Shown: positions 49,809-60,903 of the stretch, one piece after another | Layout of the letters: each line of letters starts with the position of its first letter | Numbering within the stretch: the stretch's first letter is position 1 | Source of the DNA: Aphelocoma coerulescens | Lineage: Eukaryota > Chordata > Aves > Passeriformes > Corvidae | Direction: 5' to 3' | Length of the DNA: 64,000 bases | Assembly: GCF_041296385.1 (NCBI RefSeq) | Contig: NC_091014.1 | Span: 19,133,578 to 19,197,577 of the forward strand | Notes under the pieces: generated by a model | Databases searched by the model: none | What the model saw: only the letters and a program-made list of their open reading frames with translations | What the model was told of the DNA's origin: nothing | Program-made: the position numbers and the translations under genes

Positions 49809-52800
49809 GGGAAAAAGCATCAAAATGTAAAGTCCACTGAAATCATGGTTGTTATATTCAGTTCCACTTCTAAATTTTATGTTTAAATAATTCATAGAAG
49901 TTTGATACTGGCTCTTCTCAATGTAACGGTAATGTGGCTTATCTTTTTATATGCTTAAGTGACATGATGTTATATGCATAAATCATGATGTTCACATCAT
50001 TCAGTCACTAATCCCACAGATGATTATATATCTATGCAGAGAAACTATGTTTGGCTATTACATTCCTAAAGGATTTTATGTTGTCATAGCATATGTAAGA
50101 TCTTCTAATACTAGCTATGTGAAGATTTAGTTAAGGATTTGAAAATGATTCGCACATTTTTAGAGTCTAACTCAATTGGTTTTTACTTGCTGCAGGGTCC
50201 ATCTTTGAGTAAATAACCATTTCCATTGTGAGAGTTTCTGCTGTAAAGAAGATAAATATAACATTATTTGGATTTATTTATAAATAGAAATATTAAGATT
50301 TAAAATGAATCTTCACACATGGGCATCTGTTTCTGTAATTTCATGGAAGATTATTATAAGCAACTTAAAGAAAAAACCTTGATGCTGCCACAAGCATGTT
50401 CACGGGATAGTCTTACTCCATAAAAGTAATTTTAAGAGTAGTCAAGAGGTGGCCATGAATAGTGTATACTAAAGCTTTGCATTTTCACCTCCCTAGGAAG
50501 AGAGGAGAGTCTCATTGCTGTGAAGCAGATGGTTGCTGCTGACAGAGACAGCATTAGGAATCACAGAAAGATCCAGAAATAATGCCTTTTTCAAACATTG
50601 CCTGTAAGGAAGTTCTAAAACTATTCATAGTGCACGATGTATTCTGAGAATGCAACATGCAAAGGGTTTGCACCTTGGCTTCTCATGAAAAATAGCTCTG
50701 CACATCTCTCAGCCAATTTCAGTAAAATTGTATAGAGGAGTCTCAATTCCAGTGCAACGCATGAAAACAGAAGACAAGACCTGTAAGTACCCTGTATTTT
50801 TTGGTTAAAAAAAAAAAAGAGTTAATGACAAGAAATGCTACAGAAACTTGTTTGATAGAAAATGTTTCTTTCCTTCTTTTAGACACAGGGTAGTAGAAAA
50901 TAAAGATATCATGCTCTAATTCCTTCCTTTTCTAGTTCATATGCAGAGAAAAAAATGAGGGGGTAAATTCTAAAACACTTGCATTCCTATATCTCCCTCT
51001 TGGCTTTCTCCATGAGAAAAAAAGTAGGATTAGAAGGATATTTATAAAGATAAGCAAGCAGACAAAAGTTAGTTTTTCATATTAACAGGATGTTTAATTA
51101 CCCCAAAGTGAGACATCTATAACATTTAATACAATAATAGAAATAAGGGACAAAAAATTAAATCAGAGTAATGGAACACAAAATTGAAAGCAATATCCAT
51201 TAACTAGGAAAGAAAAATGACAACATAGTAAAGTGCTATATGCATTATTAATTGTTTTAGCAGACTCTATTAAAACAACTGGATTAAAAGGTCCTTTGAA
51301 GATGTCTTCATAAGCTCCTCTTTTCAGTAATCATAAATCAATTATAAAATACTACGTAAAAGAGTTGGCATACTTAATTTCAGCTGTAAAAATTATTTTA
51401 CTTTGTTCAAATCCCTCCTCCCAAGATTTCATTTAACTGTTTCTAGAACTTCCTTTTTCATATTGATTCTTGAAAAAAAAGAAGAAAATTATTTTGCCAT
51501 CTTCAGACAATTGTTTTCCAACACTTATACTTTCAAATAGAGAACAGATTGTGCAGAACATTTTATTCTTGCTCCAACTGTCAAAAAAAAAAAAGTCTTC
51601 AGGGTGGTTATTTGCTATTTTTAAAAGTTACAGCTATCAAAAACTAACCTTTTGGAATAGACTATGGAACATCCTATGATGTTTGAACATCATATGATTG
51701 AAAACTTTTATAACCCATACTAAACAACAGTACTATTTGAGTATCAAACTAGTCATGAATTATCATCCCATTGGGGAAAACTGGCGATATTTGTTCTAAC
51801 ATAGGTAAAATGGCAAAAAATGGAAATTATTTGATCCAAGCTATACAACAGGTACAATAGCACCATGACTAGAATTTGTCTGTGAAGTTTTCAGATTTCT
51901 AGCTCTCTGTTCCTTACAGCAGATTGTTTCATTTTTAACTCTGCCCCTTTTTTTGTGCCATTACAGTATTTCATCCCACTGTCTTTCTTATTGTGTGAAG
52001 CTCCCATGGAGGACACAAAGAGCAGCAATTTAGCTTTAAAGAAAAGAAAACCAACAAAAATTTAATAGAGGATTCTTAAAAGAAATAACCAAATTGTTAG
52101 AAATTTAGAACAACAAATATAGGATGTCCATTACAAAACATGCCACCAGCTGGTATTTTCTTCCAAGCTGAAATGAGAATGATACAAGATTGTTGGTAAA
52201 TCTTCTTCACTCTACAAACCACAGATATTATTTCTCTTAGTTGCGATCACTTCGTAACTTCTTCACTTTTTTTTTTTTCTCATAAAGACATTAGGATATT
52301 GAAAATAAAATGTTTTATCCTGTGAGAGCAATTCTTGATGTGGCTGTTTGTGTTAGATATTTGTCTGTTTGTAGCCTGGAGTTTCTAGGCCAGGAGATGC
52401 AGCTTCCCCAATGGTTAAGCAGCAACTCATCTGTGATTCCCTGACACACATTTAATGCTCCCCAAAGCACAGAGACAGAATAGATTTGATTTTACAAAAT
52501 ACATGTAAAGCTGAAAACTTCATCAGCAACTACTAATTCATCCTGTTTGCATTAGCTTGCTGAAAGTGTAAAAGCCTATCATGAAGCAGAGTTAAACAGA
52601 ATGAAAATAGTCATTTCACTAACACTGAACTTCATTCAAGAGAGGATGTGTTTCTCACTCTGTGTGTGTGGCAGTGACTTACATTTTCAACAGCACACAA
52701 CACTTGACAAAGGCAGGGAAGTGACACCAGACAACACAAAAACATGCTGCCTGCCAGGACCTAAGAGAAAGGCCTCTGGAAAAGCCCAGTGACACATCTA

Positions 52801-52838
52801 TCCATGCCTCCTGGTTCACTGGCTATGGTTTTACTCCA
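49809..52838. other. AT-rich non-coding stretch
   Basis: A-rich and T-rich runs (for example near 50804-50818, 51583-51594 and 52268-52280) and short ORFs only. Nothing is recognised. Confidence 0.5.
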
Positions 52839-53982
52839 TGTCTTGGTTTGGAAGACAGGTGTCTGCTAAGAAAGGCAGGAGCCCCCCTTGGAATGGAAAA
52901 TGTAACCTCCGTCTCTCTGAATTATTTTTAAATTAGGGGGCTTTCAGGCAAAGATATGAGGAATAGGAATAACAGTTATTTACTAATATATATATATATA
53001 TGTGTGTGTGTATATAATAAGGCAAACAAACAGCAATAACTACAGCAGTAACCGCACACAGAGCCACCAACCCAGTCCCGGCCTTCTCGGCTGTCGGGCC
53101 CTTTCCCCTCGGGTGCAGTTCCGCTCGCAGCCGGCAGGGGCGCTGGCGGCTCCCGGTGAGCAGGGCAGGTGCGATGGTTCCCCCGCGGCTGCAGGGGGCG
53201 CTCCGGAGCGAGCTCGGGGAGCACGCGGCACCGGTGCCCGGGGATCCCGGGAAGGGATGGGACAAAGGCTTCACAAACCCCTGGGCAGCCGATCCCGGTG
53301 TCCGGCCGGACCCTCGGGAACAGCAGGCTGGAACGGCAGGCTGGAAGGGCAGGGAGGAGCACAAATCCCGGGTGGTAGACGAGATGTATCGAACTCCGGA
53401 GCTGTGGTGGGAACCCCCCGAGGTCTCGGCAGGCAGGGCGAGCACGGCTACAGAGTAGCGAACACTCAGAGCAGTGGCAAAGGCACGGTGGGGGCAGGGT
53501 AGCGGCAGCCGGCTCCTAGCAGGGCAGGGAAATTTGGGCTCAGGATCCCAGGATTTTTCCCTTGAGGTACCCGAGCAGACAGTGAAAAGTCCCTCTTTTA
53601 GTGAGGCAGGGTATTAAATAGGGTCCCAATGCAATGACCACTCCCACTAGCAGAGCTCCACTCATGGTAGAAGGAAGGCAGCAGAAGGCAGAACCCTGCA
53701 GTGGTGATGAATTCTTCCCACAGCGACCACAGCCTCTCTCCCCTCTGAGCACCAAGAGAACAAGAGCCCTAGGTGCTCCACCCAGCCCCTTTTTCCCTGT
53801 CCAAATCTCGGGTATCTCTACCCTCCGTGAAACCCCAGGTAAAAAGCCAGCTGGACCCCTCCCCCAAGCTGTGACTTCTTTTGTCTCTCTTAAGTATCCA
53901 GTCGTTATTGTCTCCTAGCAACACATATTGAAAAAATTCCTTAAGAGAAAAACACAAAAGGAGAACTCCTAAAACCCCAACA
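52839..53982 (-). mobile_element. Long (1144 bp) GC-rich ERV LTR with 5-bp target duplication CTCCA
   Basis: The element starts TGTCTTGGTTTG (52839) and ends AAAACCCCAACA (53982). It is flanked by a perfect 5-bp direct repeat CTCCA at 52834-52838 and 53983-53987. The left 150 bp ('ggtgtctgctaagaaaggcaggagcc', 'gctttcaggcaaagatatgaggaataggaataacagtt') is what I recall as the U5 side of a common songbird LTR, so the element points to minus. The core (about 53045-53530) is very GC- and CpG-rich. A TATA-like TATTTAATA lies on minus at 53612-53620, though a start site cannot be set from sequence alone. ORFs of 166 and 170 codons overlap on opposite strands and are artefacts of GC richness. Confidence 0.92.
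52985..53014 (+). repeat. (TA)n(TG)n dinucleotide repeat inside the LTR
   Basis: About eight TA units are followed by about six TG units and a TATATA. It lies beside the LTR's 'aacagttatttacta' sequence and is the likely slippage product of an AT-rich stretch in the element. Confidence 0.9.
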
Positions 53983-54951
53983 CTCCACAAACCTGGAAAG
54001 CCAGTAGGGCCTTTGGAATCTTCTTACAATGATTATTGCCTTCAACTGTTTGTTCACATTTCAAGGAAAAATTTTCTGGAAGGACATACTAACACAGCTG
54101 TATATATGAAGATTAATTGTTTGTACAGGAGTTTATGGGTGAATGTATGGGTAACTGGGAGGACAACAATGTACCTGAGGATACACTTAGAACTGCTGAC
54201 ATTAGATTACAGCAGAGTAGCAGATATTAGAATGGTGTAATAGATTTAAAATAGAAGTTTCAGTTAGCATATAAGCACTACGTTGGAGCAAAGAAATATT
54301 GACATCAGTGATGTCAATGTAACCATTAGATATTAATAACATTCAGTAACTACAGTATCATTTCTGTACCTGTAATATCTATGGGTAGATATATATCTGA
54401 AATGGATCAGTAGATCATTTTTTCGCAGACTGATCAATTCAGTGTCACTCCAGAATGAATGCCTCTCAGATTAGTTTGTAGTAACAAAATATTAGTTGTT
54501 ATCAGGAAACCACAGCTTGAAGGCTGTCGAAGAAAATCAAGAGCTTGAAACAGAGACCCTGACAGTGTGAGTAAAGATCATGATGTAGGCCTTGAAAACA
54601 TGATACTAGTCAGTCCAGGGCCACAAAAATGTGTCACAAATGTTCAGCTGCTATTCACTAAAGGCATGAAGCCTTATTAACTGAGAATTAAAAAATGGTT
54701 TTGAGGAAAACAAAGCAGCAAAGAATGAATATGCAGTGTATGTAAAACATTGCATATATAATAAAACTCAACAGCACATGAAAATGCGGTTCTGTGAAAA
54801 AAGATTAAGTAAGTAGACTGTAAGCAAACATATAAACAGAGTTTTAAGTACACTGAAGAGCAAGAAGGAAGAAATCTTCCATCAATAAAAGATGTTTATG
54901 GCCAAATGAGCCAGGACATTGACAACTCACTGTACCTGTGTTTTCTTCCAG

Positions 54952-54998
54952 AGGAAGATTAGTGCCTTTGACCTTATCATGCTGGGCAGGCTTCAGAG
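54952..54998 (+). other. Candidate 47-bp micro-exon (unproven)
   Basis: A tract TGTGTTTTCTTCCAG (AG at 54950-54951) is followed after 47 bases by a good donor, CAGAG then GTGAGC, with GT at 54999-55000. The 47 bases are open in at least two frames. They are not in a repeat I can name. Splice-site-like pairs occur by chance, so only transcript evidence would make this real. Confidence 0.2.
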
Positions 54999-55168
54999 GT
55001 GAGCCTAAGACCACGGAAGAGGGTTGATGCTAAAATGTTTGTCTTTATCAGTTTCAATTCTGTCATTATATACTGTTATAGTAATTAATTGTGACTGAGT
55101 TAATAATATCTCCGTCACTAGATTGATAATACTTTAATTAATCTAAGATCCTTAGTTCTGTATATGAG

Positions 55169-55618
55169 ATGTATTCCTTAACCCACATAAATTACATGCA
55201 GCCTTTGCTCTTGTACCCTGCCCTTGAGCTCATTTGTAATTTAGATGCAGCACTGCAATGCCAAAATAGCAGAATGTCTGAAAGTATACACAATTTTATT
55301 CACATTTTAGAATTTATTCTGAGTATTCTTGCTTTAACTCATTTAAATCAATCCCTTGAAAAATCATTTTCAATTCCCAAACTGTATTATTCTATAGGTG
55401 TCTCATTAAGTATAAATGTCATTTCCATGCCTACCACATATTTATTTCCCAATATTGAAGGCTTTTCTAAAAGCTTGATGTGGCATTCTTTGGTTCACAT
55501 TATCATGCCGACATTTTTAACATCCTTCATATACACTGTCAGGTTGGGAAACTTAGCTGTGGCTTGTGATCATTTAATCCATACAAATAAAGCACAGGTT
55601 TTACAGCATGTACTTTAA
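55169..55618 (+). CDS. Hypothetical 149-codon ORF, probably chance
   Basis: This is the longest ORF outside the recognised repeats. The frame is also open for some codons upstream of the ATG. The predicted peptide is rich in Leu, Ile, Ser and His, with hydrophobic stretches around residues 44-58 and 108-124. I see no domain, signal peptide pattern or known family. The ATG context (GAGATGT) has a G at -3 but no G at +4. A rough estimate for DNA this AT-rich gives a modest but real chance of one such ORF in 64 kb, so I treat it as unproven. It could also be an exon or a decayed gene. Confidence 0.12.
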   Translation: MYSLTHINYMQPLLLYPALELICNLDAALQCQNSRMSESIHNFIHILEFILSILALTHLNQSLEKSFSIPKLYYSIGVSLSINVISMPTTYLFPNIEGFSKSLMWHSLVHIIMPTFLTSFIYTVRLGNLAVACDHLIHTNKAQVLQHVL

Positions 55619-56189
55619 CATTATGAATTTCAGAAACACAGTCAGGGACTAACTCAGGAGATAACCAGAGTCATTAAAGGCTATTAAACATTTATACGAA
55701 GAAATAAAGATTCAGTTTAAAAATCACAAAATACCTAATATTTTGATAGTAAAATTTATAAAACTGTGAAATTTAGCCAAAAATAGGACTTTTAGATATT
55801 TATAATACTATTTTTGCATTCCCAAACTACCCTACAGGTGAATGCTGATGCATGCTAATAGCTTCACATAGTTACTGTAAATTAAGAATCACTGACAGCT
55901 GTACCCCAATATCATGAAAATCTGGTAAATCAGCACAGCTCTATAGAGGTCATTTTGCATTGCTGATTTATATGTGTGATGTCAGTGACTATCTCCTGTT
56001 CCAGAAGTAGTGGGTACATTTGGGTGCAGGAAAAGCAGGAAAAGTCCATTTCTAAAAATAACTGATGAGGGTAGTGCTCATACAGCTTAATCAAAAGCAA
56101 AATACAAATGAGTAGATAAAGAAATAAAATCACACTATGAAACTGAAAGAAAATGAAGCCTGGGAGAAGAGAACAACACCCACCTGGCT

Positions 56190-56336
56190 ACAGCCTCCTT
56201 TCAGGGAGTTGCAGAGAGTGATAAGGTCTCTCCTAAGCCTCCTTTTCTCCAGGCTGAACAACCCCAGCTCCCTCAGCTGCTCCTCATCAGACTTGTGCTC
56301 CAGACCCTTCACCAGCTTAATTTCCCTTTTTTGGAC
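56190..56336 (-). mobile_element. CR1 LINE fragment (reverse-transcriptase C-terminal part)
   Basis: The plus strand shows the reverse complement of the CR1 coding end: 'cagggagttgcagagagtgataaggtctc', 'gcctccttttctccaggctgaacaaccccagctccctcagctgctcctcatcag', 'gtgctccagacccttcaccagctt', 'ttttttggacaca'. On minus this reads through the conserved LFSLE block of the CR1 ORF2 C-terminus. Both ends are truncated, leaving about 150 bp. It is well conserved for its length. Confidence 0.93.
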
Positions 56337-58404
56337 ACAATATATTTTATTTGGGGATTTTTGCAAGAAAAGAAAGAGGTAGCTCCACAGAACCATTTGC
56401 CATCTACCTTGCATTTTGTAATCCTATCTTCTCCAAATCCTTCTGAAAATCCTGGTCATTCCCTTTGAATAGATGCCTAAAAATGAGCTGCATCCAGGAT
56501 TAGGCTTATAGCTAGGATATCTCTCAGCTGAGTGCCTGAATATCAACAGTAGCCTGTAGCTTCACTAATGTTTAGTAGTCCTCTTATTAATTAACTTGTA
56601 CAAAATGAAACACCTCCAGAAGAAAACATTTTGAGCATCCCTGTGGTTTGGTGTGAGTCACAATGGATGACAAAAGTAGGAACAGAATAGTGGTCCTTTG
56701 TGTCACCATCCCATCCTGGGCAGCAATTCTGCCAATGCAACAACCATAGATTTTGCATAAACCATATTAGCTGTAGCCTTTTCTCCACATCTCTGTCTTC
56801 ATAACTACTAAGTAGGATGAAATGTGAGTGTTTAGTACTCAATGTCAGAGGGACTGAGACAGCTGTTTGTTCAAATCAAGATTACATTATATTTGCAGAA
56901 AAATGTGCACATAGTGGCTGCACAAACAGATATTCATTTGAGATGAATATAAAGGAAGAAATGAGCAGCCCACTGTTTTCTATCGCATTCTTTTAAAGAC
57001 TGAACTGCTAGGATGATGGAAGAGAGGATAACAATGAGAAATTCACAAATTACAGGACACAGGCTGTGCACAGTTCTATAGAAAATCAGAGCTATAATTT
57101 ACAGTTTAAGCACCTTACTCTTTCTTTTGCCTATGTCAGCTGAATGACACACACACTTCTGATTCATATTTTTTTCATATAAATGGGGGGGGGGGGTTCA
57201 TTTATATGGTGCTCTACATCACTGCTGAGTGGCTCAGGCCTCTCCTGGTTTCATTATGTAAGAATGGCAGATTGAATCCCTAGTATGCAAATTACTGATT
57301 GAAATATTAAACTAATAGTCTGATTTCATTATGCAGACTTGACACAAATGAGATCAATGTCATGGATTAAATTAACAAGTAAATAACTTTAAAGGGATAA
57401 TAGGTTGCCTTCATCACCCCCAAAGCACTTGAGATTAAAACAAGGACCAGGTTTTACATCTGCTTTTCTCCTTGTTCTTAAATAGTCAGATCTGAAGAAA
57501 CTAACATGTGGGGCTGTTTTTAATGGTAGAGGGCAGACAGAGACCCAATTTTACAAGCTTCCAGTTTTACAGTGGTAATTTACAGCTGCAGTCCCTGTCT
57601 TAGAATTATATGCTGGGACTTACTGTGCCTTATTGAACAACTTAAAGAAGCAAATAATTCTCCATTCCTTTGGGACCCACCATCAGGATTGTGTTTGTTC
57701 GCAGATGGCTTCATGAAATAAACAAAAACGCAGCCTTACAGCACTTATGTGCCACAACCTGTTGGGACTGTGGTGAAGGGATAGGAACTGGGACCACAAA
57801 CTTGCTCTCCCTAAAGAATTTAACATGAAAACAGCAGGCACTAGGAAAAGCTTAATAGAATTTCACAAATCCTCGGTGTAAGAGACCTACACGCATTTTA
57901 TATTTACTACTGGATAGGCAGCCAGGCTCTGTTTGCATACCTGACAAACTTCACTAGCTTTTGAGTGAAATGTAGAGAATGAAGTTAGTTGTCTCACTCA
58001 AGTTTTAATAATTTTAATTTTTTTTTCCAAATTGAAGAGCTGATTTTCTTTAATGAATATCTTTGTACAGGTATAGGCCTTCCTACATTAATTTGACTTT
58101 AATTCCACAATCCTAATTTAAAATCAAGTGTTCAATATGTTAAGGCTAGTATTAAGCCTTGTGTATCCATCTAAAAAAGAAACAGCAAATAAATACAGTA
58201 TTCCAGAGAGGAAACGCAAAGTCCCTTTTGAAGATGTGATTTATAATTCATTTCTGCAACATCATTTTTTCTATCACAGCAGATATTTCAGCTTTTAAAG
58301 AGGTTGTCATACCTTAACAGTAGCTATTCCTTCTAAAAGAATAAAAAGATACCATTAGATGAAACACAAAATTATGATTTAGACGTTCTTGTCCCTGTTT
58401 AATT
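56337..58404. other. AT-rich non-coding stretch
   Basis: Contains the G12/hairpin structure at 57176-57208, listed separately. No gene or transposon is recognised. Confidence 0.5.
57176..57208. repeat. Inverted repeat around a G12 run
   Basis: Perfect 10-bp arms, CATATAAATG (57176-57185) and CATTTATATG (57199-57208), enclose a 13-base loop made almost only of G (the G12 run is 57185-57196). It could form a hairpin with a G-rich loop. No transposon ends or gene signals accompany it. Confidence 0.85.
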
Positions 58405-58645
58405 TCGCACCGTGTTACAGAGGCCGTGTACAAACCTCTCCCCCGCTCCGGACGCCCAGCGCAGCCCGCTCGGCAGACAAAGCGCTCTGCTGCCATCTTA
58501 AGGCAGCACCGGCGGCGCCCGGGCTGGACGCGCTGGCGCTCCGAGCGCCCACTCGTTACAGAGGCCAATTAACAACCCCGTGCGACCCACCAAATGCCGC
58601 TTGGGTCCTTATGTCGCGGCGGAATCTGTGCGCAAATTACTATGG
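58405..58645. promoter_or_regulatory. CpG-rich islet of unknown role
   Basis: About 28 CpG dinucleotides lie in about 240 bp, in DNA where CpG is otherwise rare. The densest part (58426-58554) is bracketed by a perfect 12-bp direct repeat GTTACAGAGGCC (58414-58425 and 58555-58566). No LTR or CR1 motif is visible. On minus, an ATG in strong Kozak-like context (AAGATGG, near 58489-58495) opens the 84-codon frame running to 58314. Options are a small CpG-island promoter, for example the first exon of a non-coding RNA or gene; a GC-rich insertion flanked by a target duplication; or a local tandem duplication remnant. The sequence does not decide between them. Confidence 0.45.
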
Positions 58646-59855
58646 CGAACAGCACATTTAGTACTTTCAGTGTTACTGGGCTGCCTGGATAATCCCCAAA
58701 ATGACAAATCACTGTCTGCACGATTAATTTTCTTTCTGTCAAGTCTAGAAAGATGAGAGATTTTGGGGACATCGTACAACGTGTCAAGGAAATGCCAGCT
58801 GTCTTCATAACATCTCAGTGCTAACAATGGAGGGAGATTGATGATTCGTACACAGTGGTGTTTTTCATAACTTTAACAAATCTGAATTCCTCAGCAGATA
58901 AAGTAATGGAATCTGTCAGTCAGCAGGAAAATACTCAGAGCAGCAACAGATATTTAAATAATCAATATTGTAACACTTGAAGGTGGTTGCAATAAACCAC
59001 AGGAACTTAAATTTTCACACAATAAAAGAGATATTCCTTTTTCTCATTCCTCATGATGGCTGTACTAAAGACAATCATAGAGACAAACACTTAAAGGAAT
59101 AAAGATATGTTTTTATTTCACAAAGGGAAGAACTTCTTGGCATGTTTTTTGATTTGCTATATATTAAGATTTGATATATATGTGCCACATATTTAAAGCA
59201 ATGAAAAAGTCTCAAGAGAATTGAGCAGCACCCTTCAATTAGGTATGCTGATATTAATGACAGATACTTACATGAATCGCAAGGATACTCCTTCAACATT
59301 TCTAAAGGCTTATATGCATCACAGTGCAGATTGCGCCCTGATGGTTTAGGATTACTTTCTAGATCTGGGAAAGGTCTTCCAGGTCATGAAATAATAACAG
59401 CAATATCTCCCGTGCTTCACCTTATAAACTTACCAAGGTGCTATTTGATAGAAATCTCAAGAGAAATCAATGAGCTCTATCAACAAATATATCTAAAAGG
59501 AACAGCACTGTATCAAAAAAAGAAACCGTGGTGCCTCAGAAAGAGCAGACTATGGTTCCCTTTTCTCTGGGGAACCACTTTCAAAGATTACTATGGTTTC
59601 TGGCTTATAGCATAGTGGGACTGAAAGAGCCCTCACAGTACTCTTCTTGAACCTCCTGGGCAGAGACCTAGATTTTTTTTTTAATACACTATATGTATTT
59701 TTCTAGGATTTGCAGACTCCTATGAATAGCTTAGATTTCTCTGAAACTTTATTTGATTTTACCAAAATTTGCTTAGAGAATGCAGATGCTATTTTTCTAA
59801 GTGATATATTTTCTGTACTTTATTGATTCCCCCATATTGTGAAGAAGTGCTCTTT
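58646..59855. other. Non-coding stretch, nothing recognised
   Basis: A 94-codon ORF at 59331-59615 plus has no domain I recognise. No repeat family is assigned before the CR1 copy starts. Confidence 0.45.
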
Positions 59856-60247
59856 GATGTAATCTTTTTGGATTTCAGTAAAGCTTTTTATACTGTCTCT
59901 CACAGAATCCTTCTGAACAAAATGTCTAGCCACAGCTGGGTAAACACATCATGTGATGGGTGAGCAACTGGCTCATGGGTGAGTCACAAAGGGTTGCAGT
60001 GAATGGGGTGACATCTGACTGGGGACTTGTCACTAGTGGGGTTCTCCAGGCCTCCATCCTCAGCCCTGTGCTCTTCAACATCTTCAAATATTACTTGGAT
60101 GCAGGATTGGAAGGGGTACTGAGCAAGTTCACAGCTGATACAAAACTGGGAGCTGATACAAACCCCTCTGTCGAAGGCAGGGAGACCCTGCAGAGAAACC
60201 TCGACAAATTAGAGGACTGGGCAATCACCTTCAACAAGGCAAAGTGA
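59856..60247 (+). pseudogene. CR1 reverse transcriptase (ORF2) fragment, palm region, inactive
   Basis: Non-LTR reverse transcriptase, which in an active element copies CR1 RNA into DNA at the target site. Visible are DFSKAF near the start, then (open frame 59960-60247) 'VTSGVLQASILSPVLFNIF', matching the family's GVPQGS..GPVLFNIF block with changes. Next comes 'KFTADTKLG' where the family has a FADD catalytic box, then 'LDKLEDWAITFNKAK'. The loss of the second Asp of FADD would abolish catalysis. The conserved 'NHMK' before FNK is missing, which points to a short deletion. In-frame continuity between DFSKAF and the later frame is broken near 59925-59960. Confidence 0.9.
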
Positions 60248-60357
60248 TGGAATCTGCACCTGGGATGGGGCAACCCTGGATGTGTGGACAGACTTGGGAA
60301 TGAGAGGCTGGAGAGCAGTGCTGCAGAGAGAGACCTGGGGGTCCTGGTTGATGCAAG

Positions 60358-60903
60358 TTGAACATGAGTCAGCAGTGCCCTCGTATCCAGGAGGGCCAAC
60401 CATGTCCTGGGAGCATCAGGCACAGCATCACCAGCCAGGTAAGGGAGGGCATTGTCCAGCCCCACTCTGCACTGGGGTGGCCTCACCTCGAGTCCTATGT
60501 ACACTTTTGGGCACTGCAACATAAAAAAGACATTAAGCTCTTAGGGAGTGTACAAAGGAGGGCCACGAGAATGGGGAAAGGCCTTGAGGGGAAGCTGATG
60601 TCACTTGGTCTGTTCAGCCTGGAGGAGACTGAGGGGAGACCTCACTGCAGTTACACCTTCCTCATGACAGGAAGAGGAGGGGCAAACACTGATCTCTTCT
60701 CTGTGGTGACCAGTGACAGGACCCAAGGGAATGGACTGAAGTTGTGTCAGGGAGGTTTAGGCTGGATATTAGGAACAGATTCTTCACCCAGAGGGTGGTT
60801 GGTCACTGAAGAGGCTCCCCAGGGGAAGTGGTCACAGCACCAGCCTGACAGAGTTCAAGGGTTTGGACAATGCTCTCAGGCACATGGTGTGACTTGGGGA
60901 TGA
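60358..60903 (+). pseudogene. CR1 ORF2 C-terminal fragment, frameshifted
   Basis: The 181-codon ORF keeps recognisable CR1 ORF2 C-terminal blocks: 'QEGQPCPGSIRHSITSQ', 'LESYVHFWALQHKKDIKLL', 'SVQRRATRM', 'KGLEGKLMSLGLFSLEE' and 'DLFSVVTSDRTQGNGLKLCQGG'. After about residue 130 the frame leaves the ancestral one ('GWILGTDSS...' replaces the FRLDIR..FF-type block), showing a frameshift near 60755-60765. A few codons are missing before LGLFSLE. The ATG is internal to the old ORF, so this is not a gene with its own start. Confidence 0.88.

Larger units (their letters stand above)
53983..56189. other. AT-rich non-coding stretch
   Basis: Contains the candidate splice-site pair at 54952-54998 and a 149-codon ORF at 55169-55618, both listed separately. 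Nothing else is recognised. Confidence 0.45.

Noticed and set aside
52933..53502. ORFs of 166-170 codons on both strands
   Set aside because: They lie wholly within the GC-rich core of the LTR at 52839-53982, overlap each other on opposite strands, and have proline/arginine/glycine-rich low-complexity composition expected from stop-poor GC-rich DNA.
60091..60524. Minus-strand 143-codon ORF and a plus-strand 80-codon ORF over the CR1 copy
   Set aside because: They are shadow frames of the CR1 ORF2 remnant, which is readable in the correct plus-strand frames.
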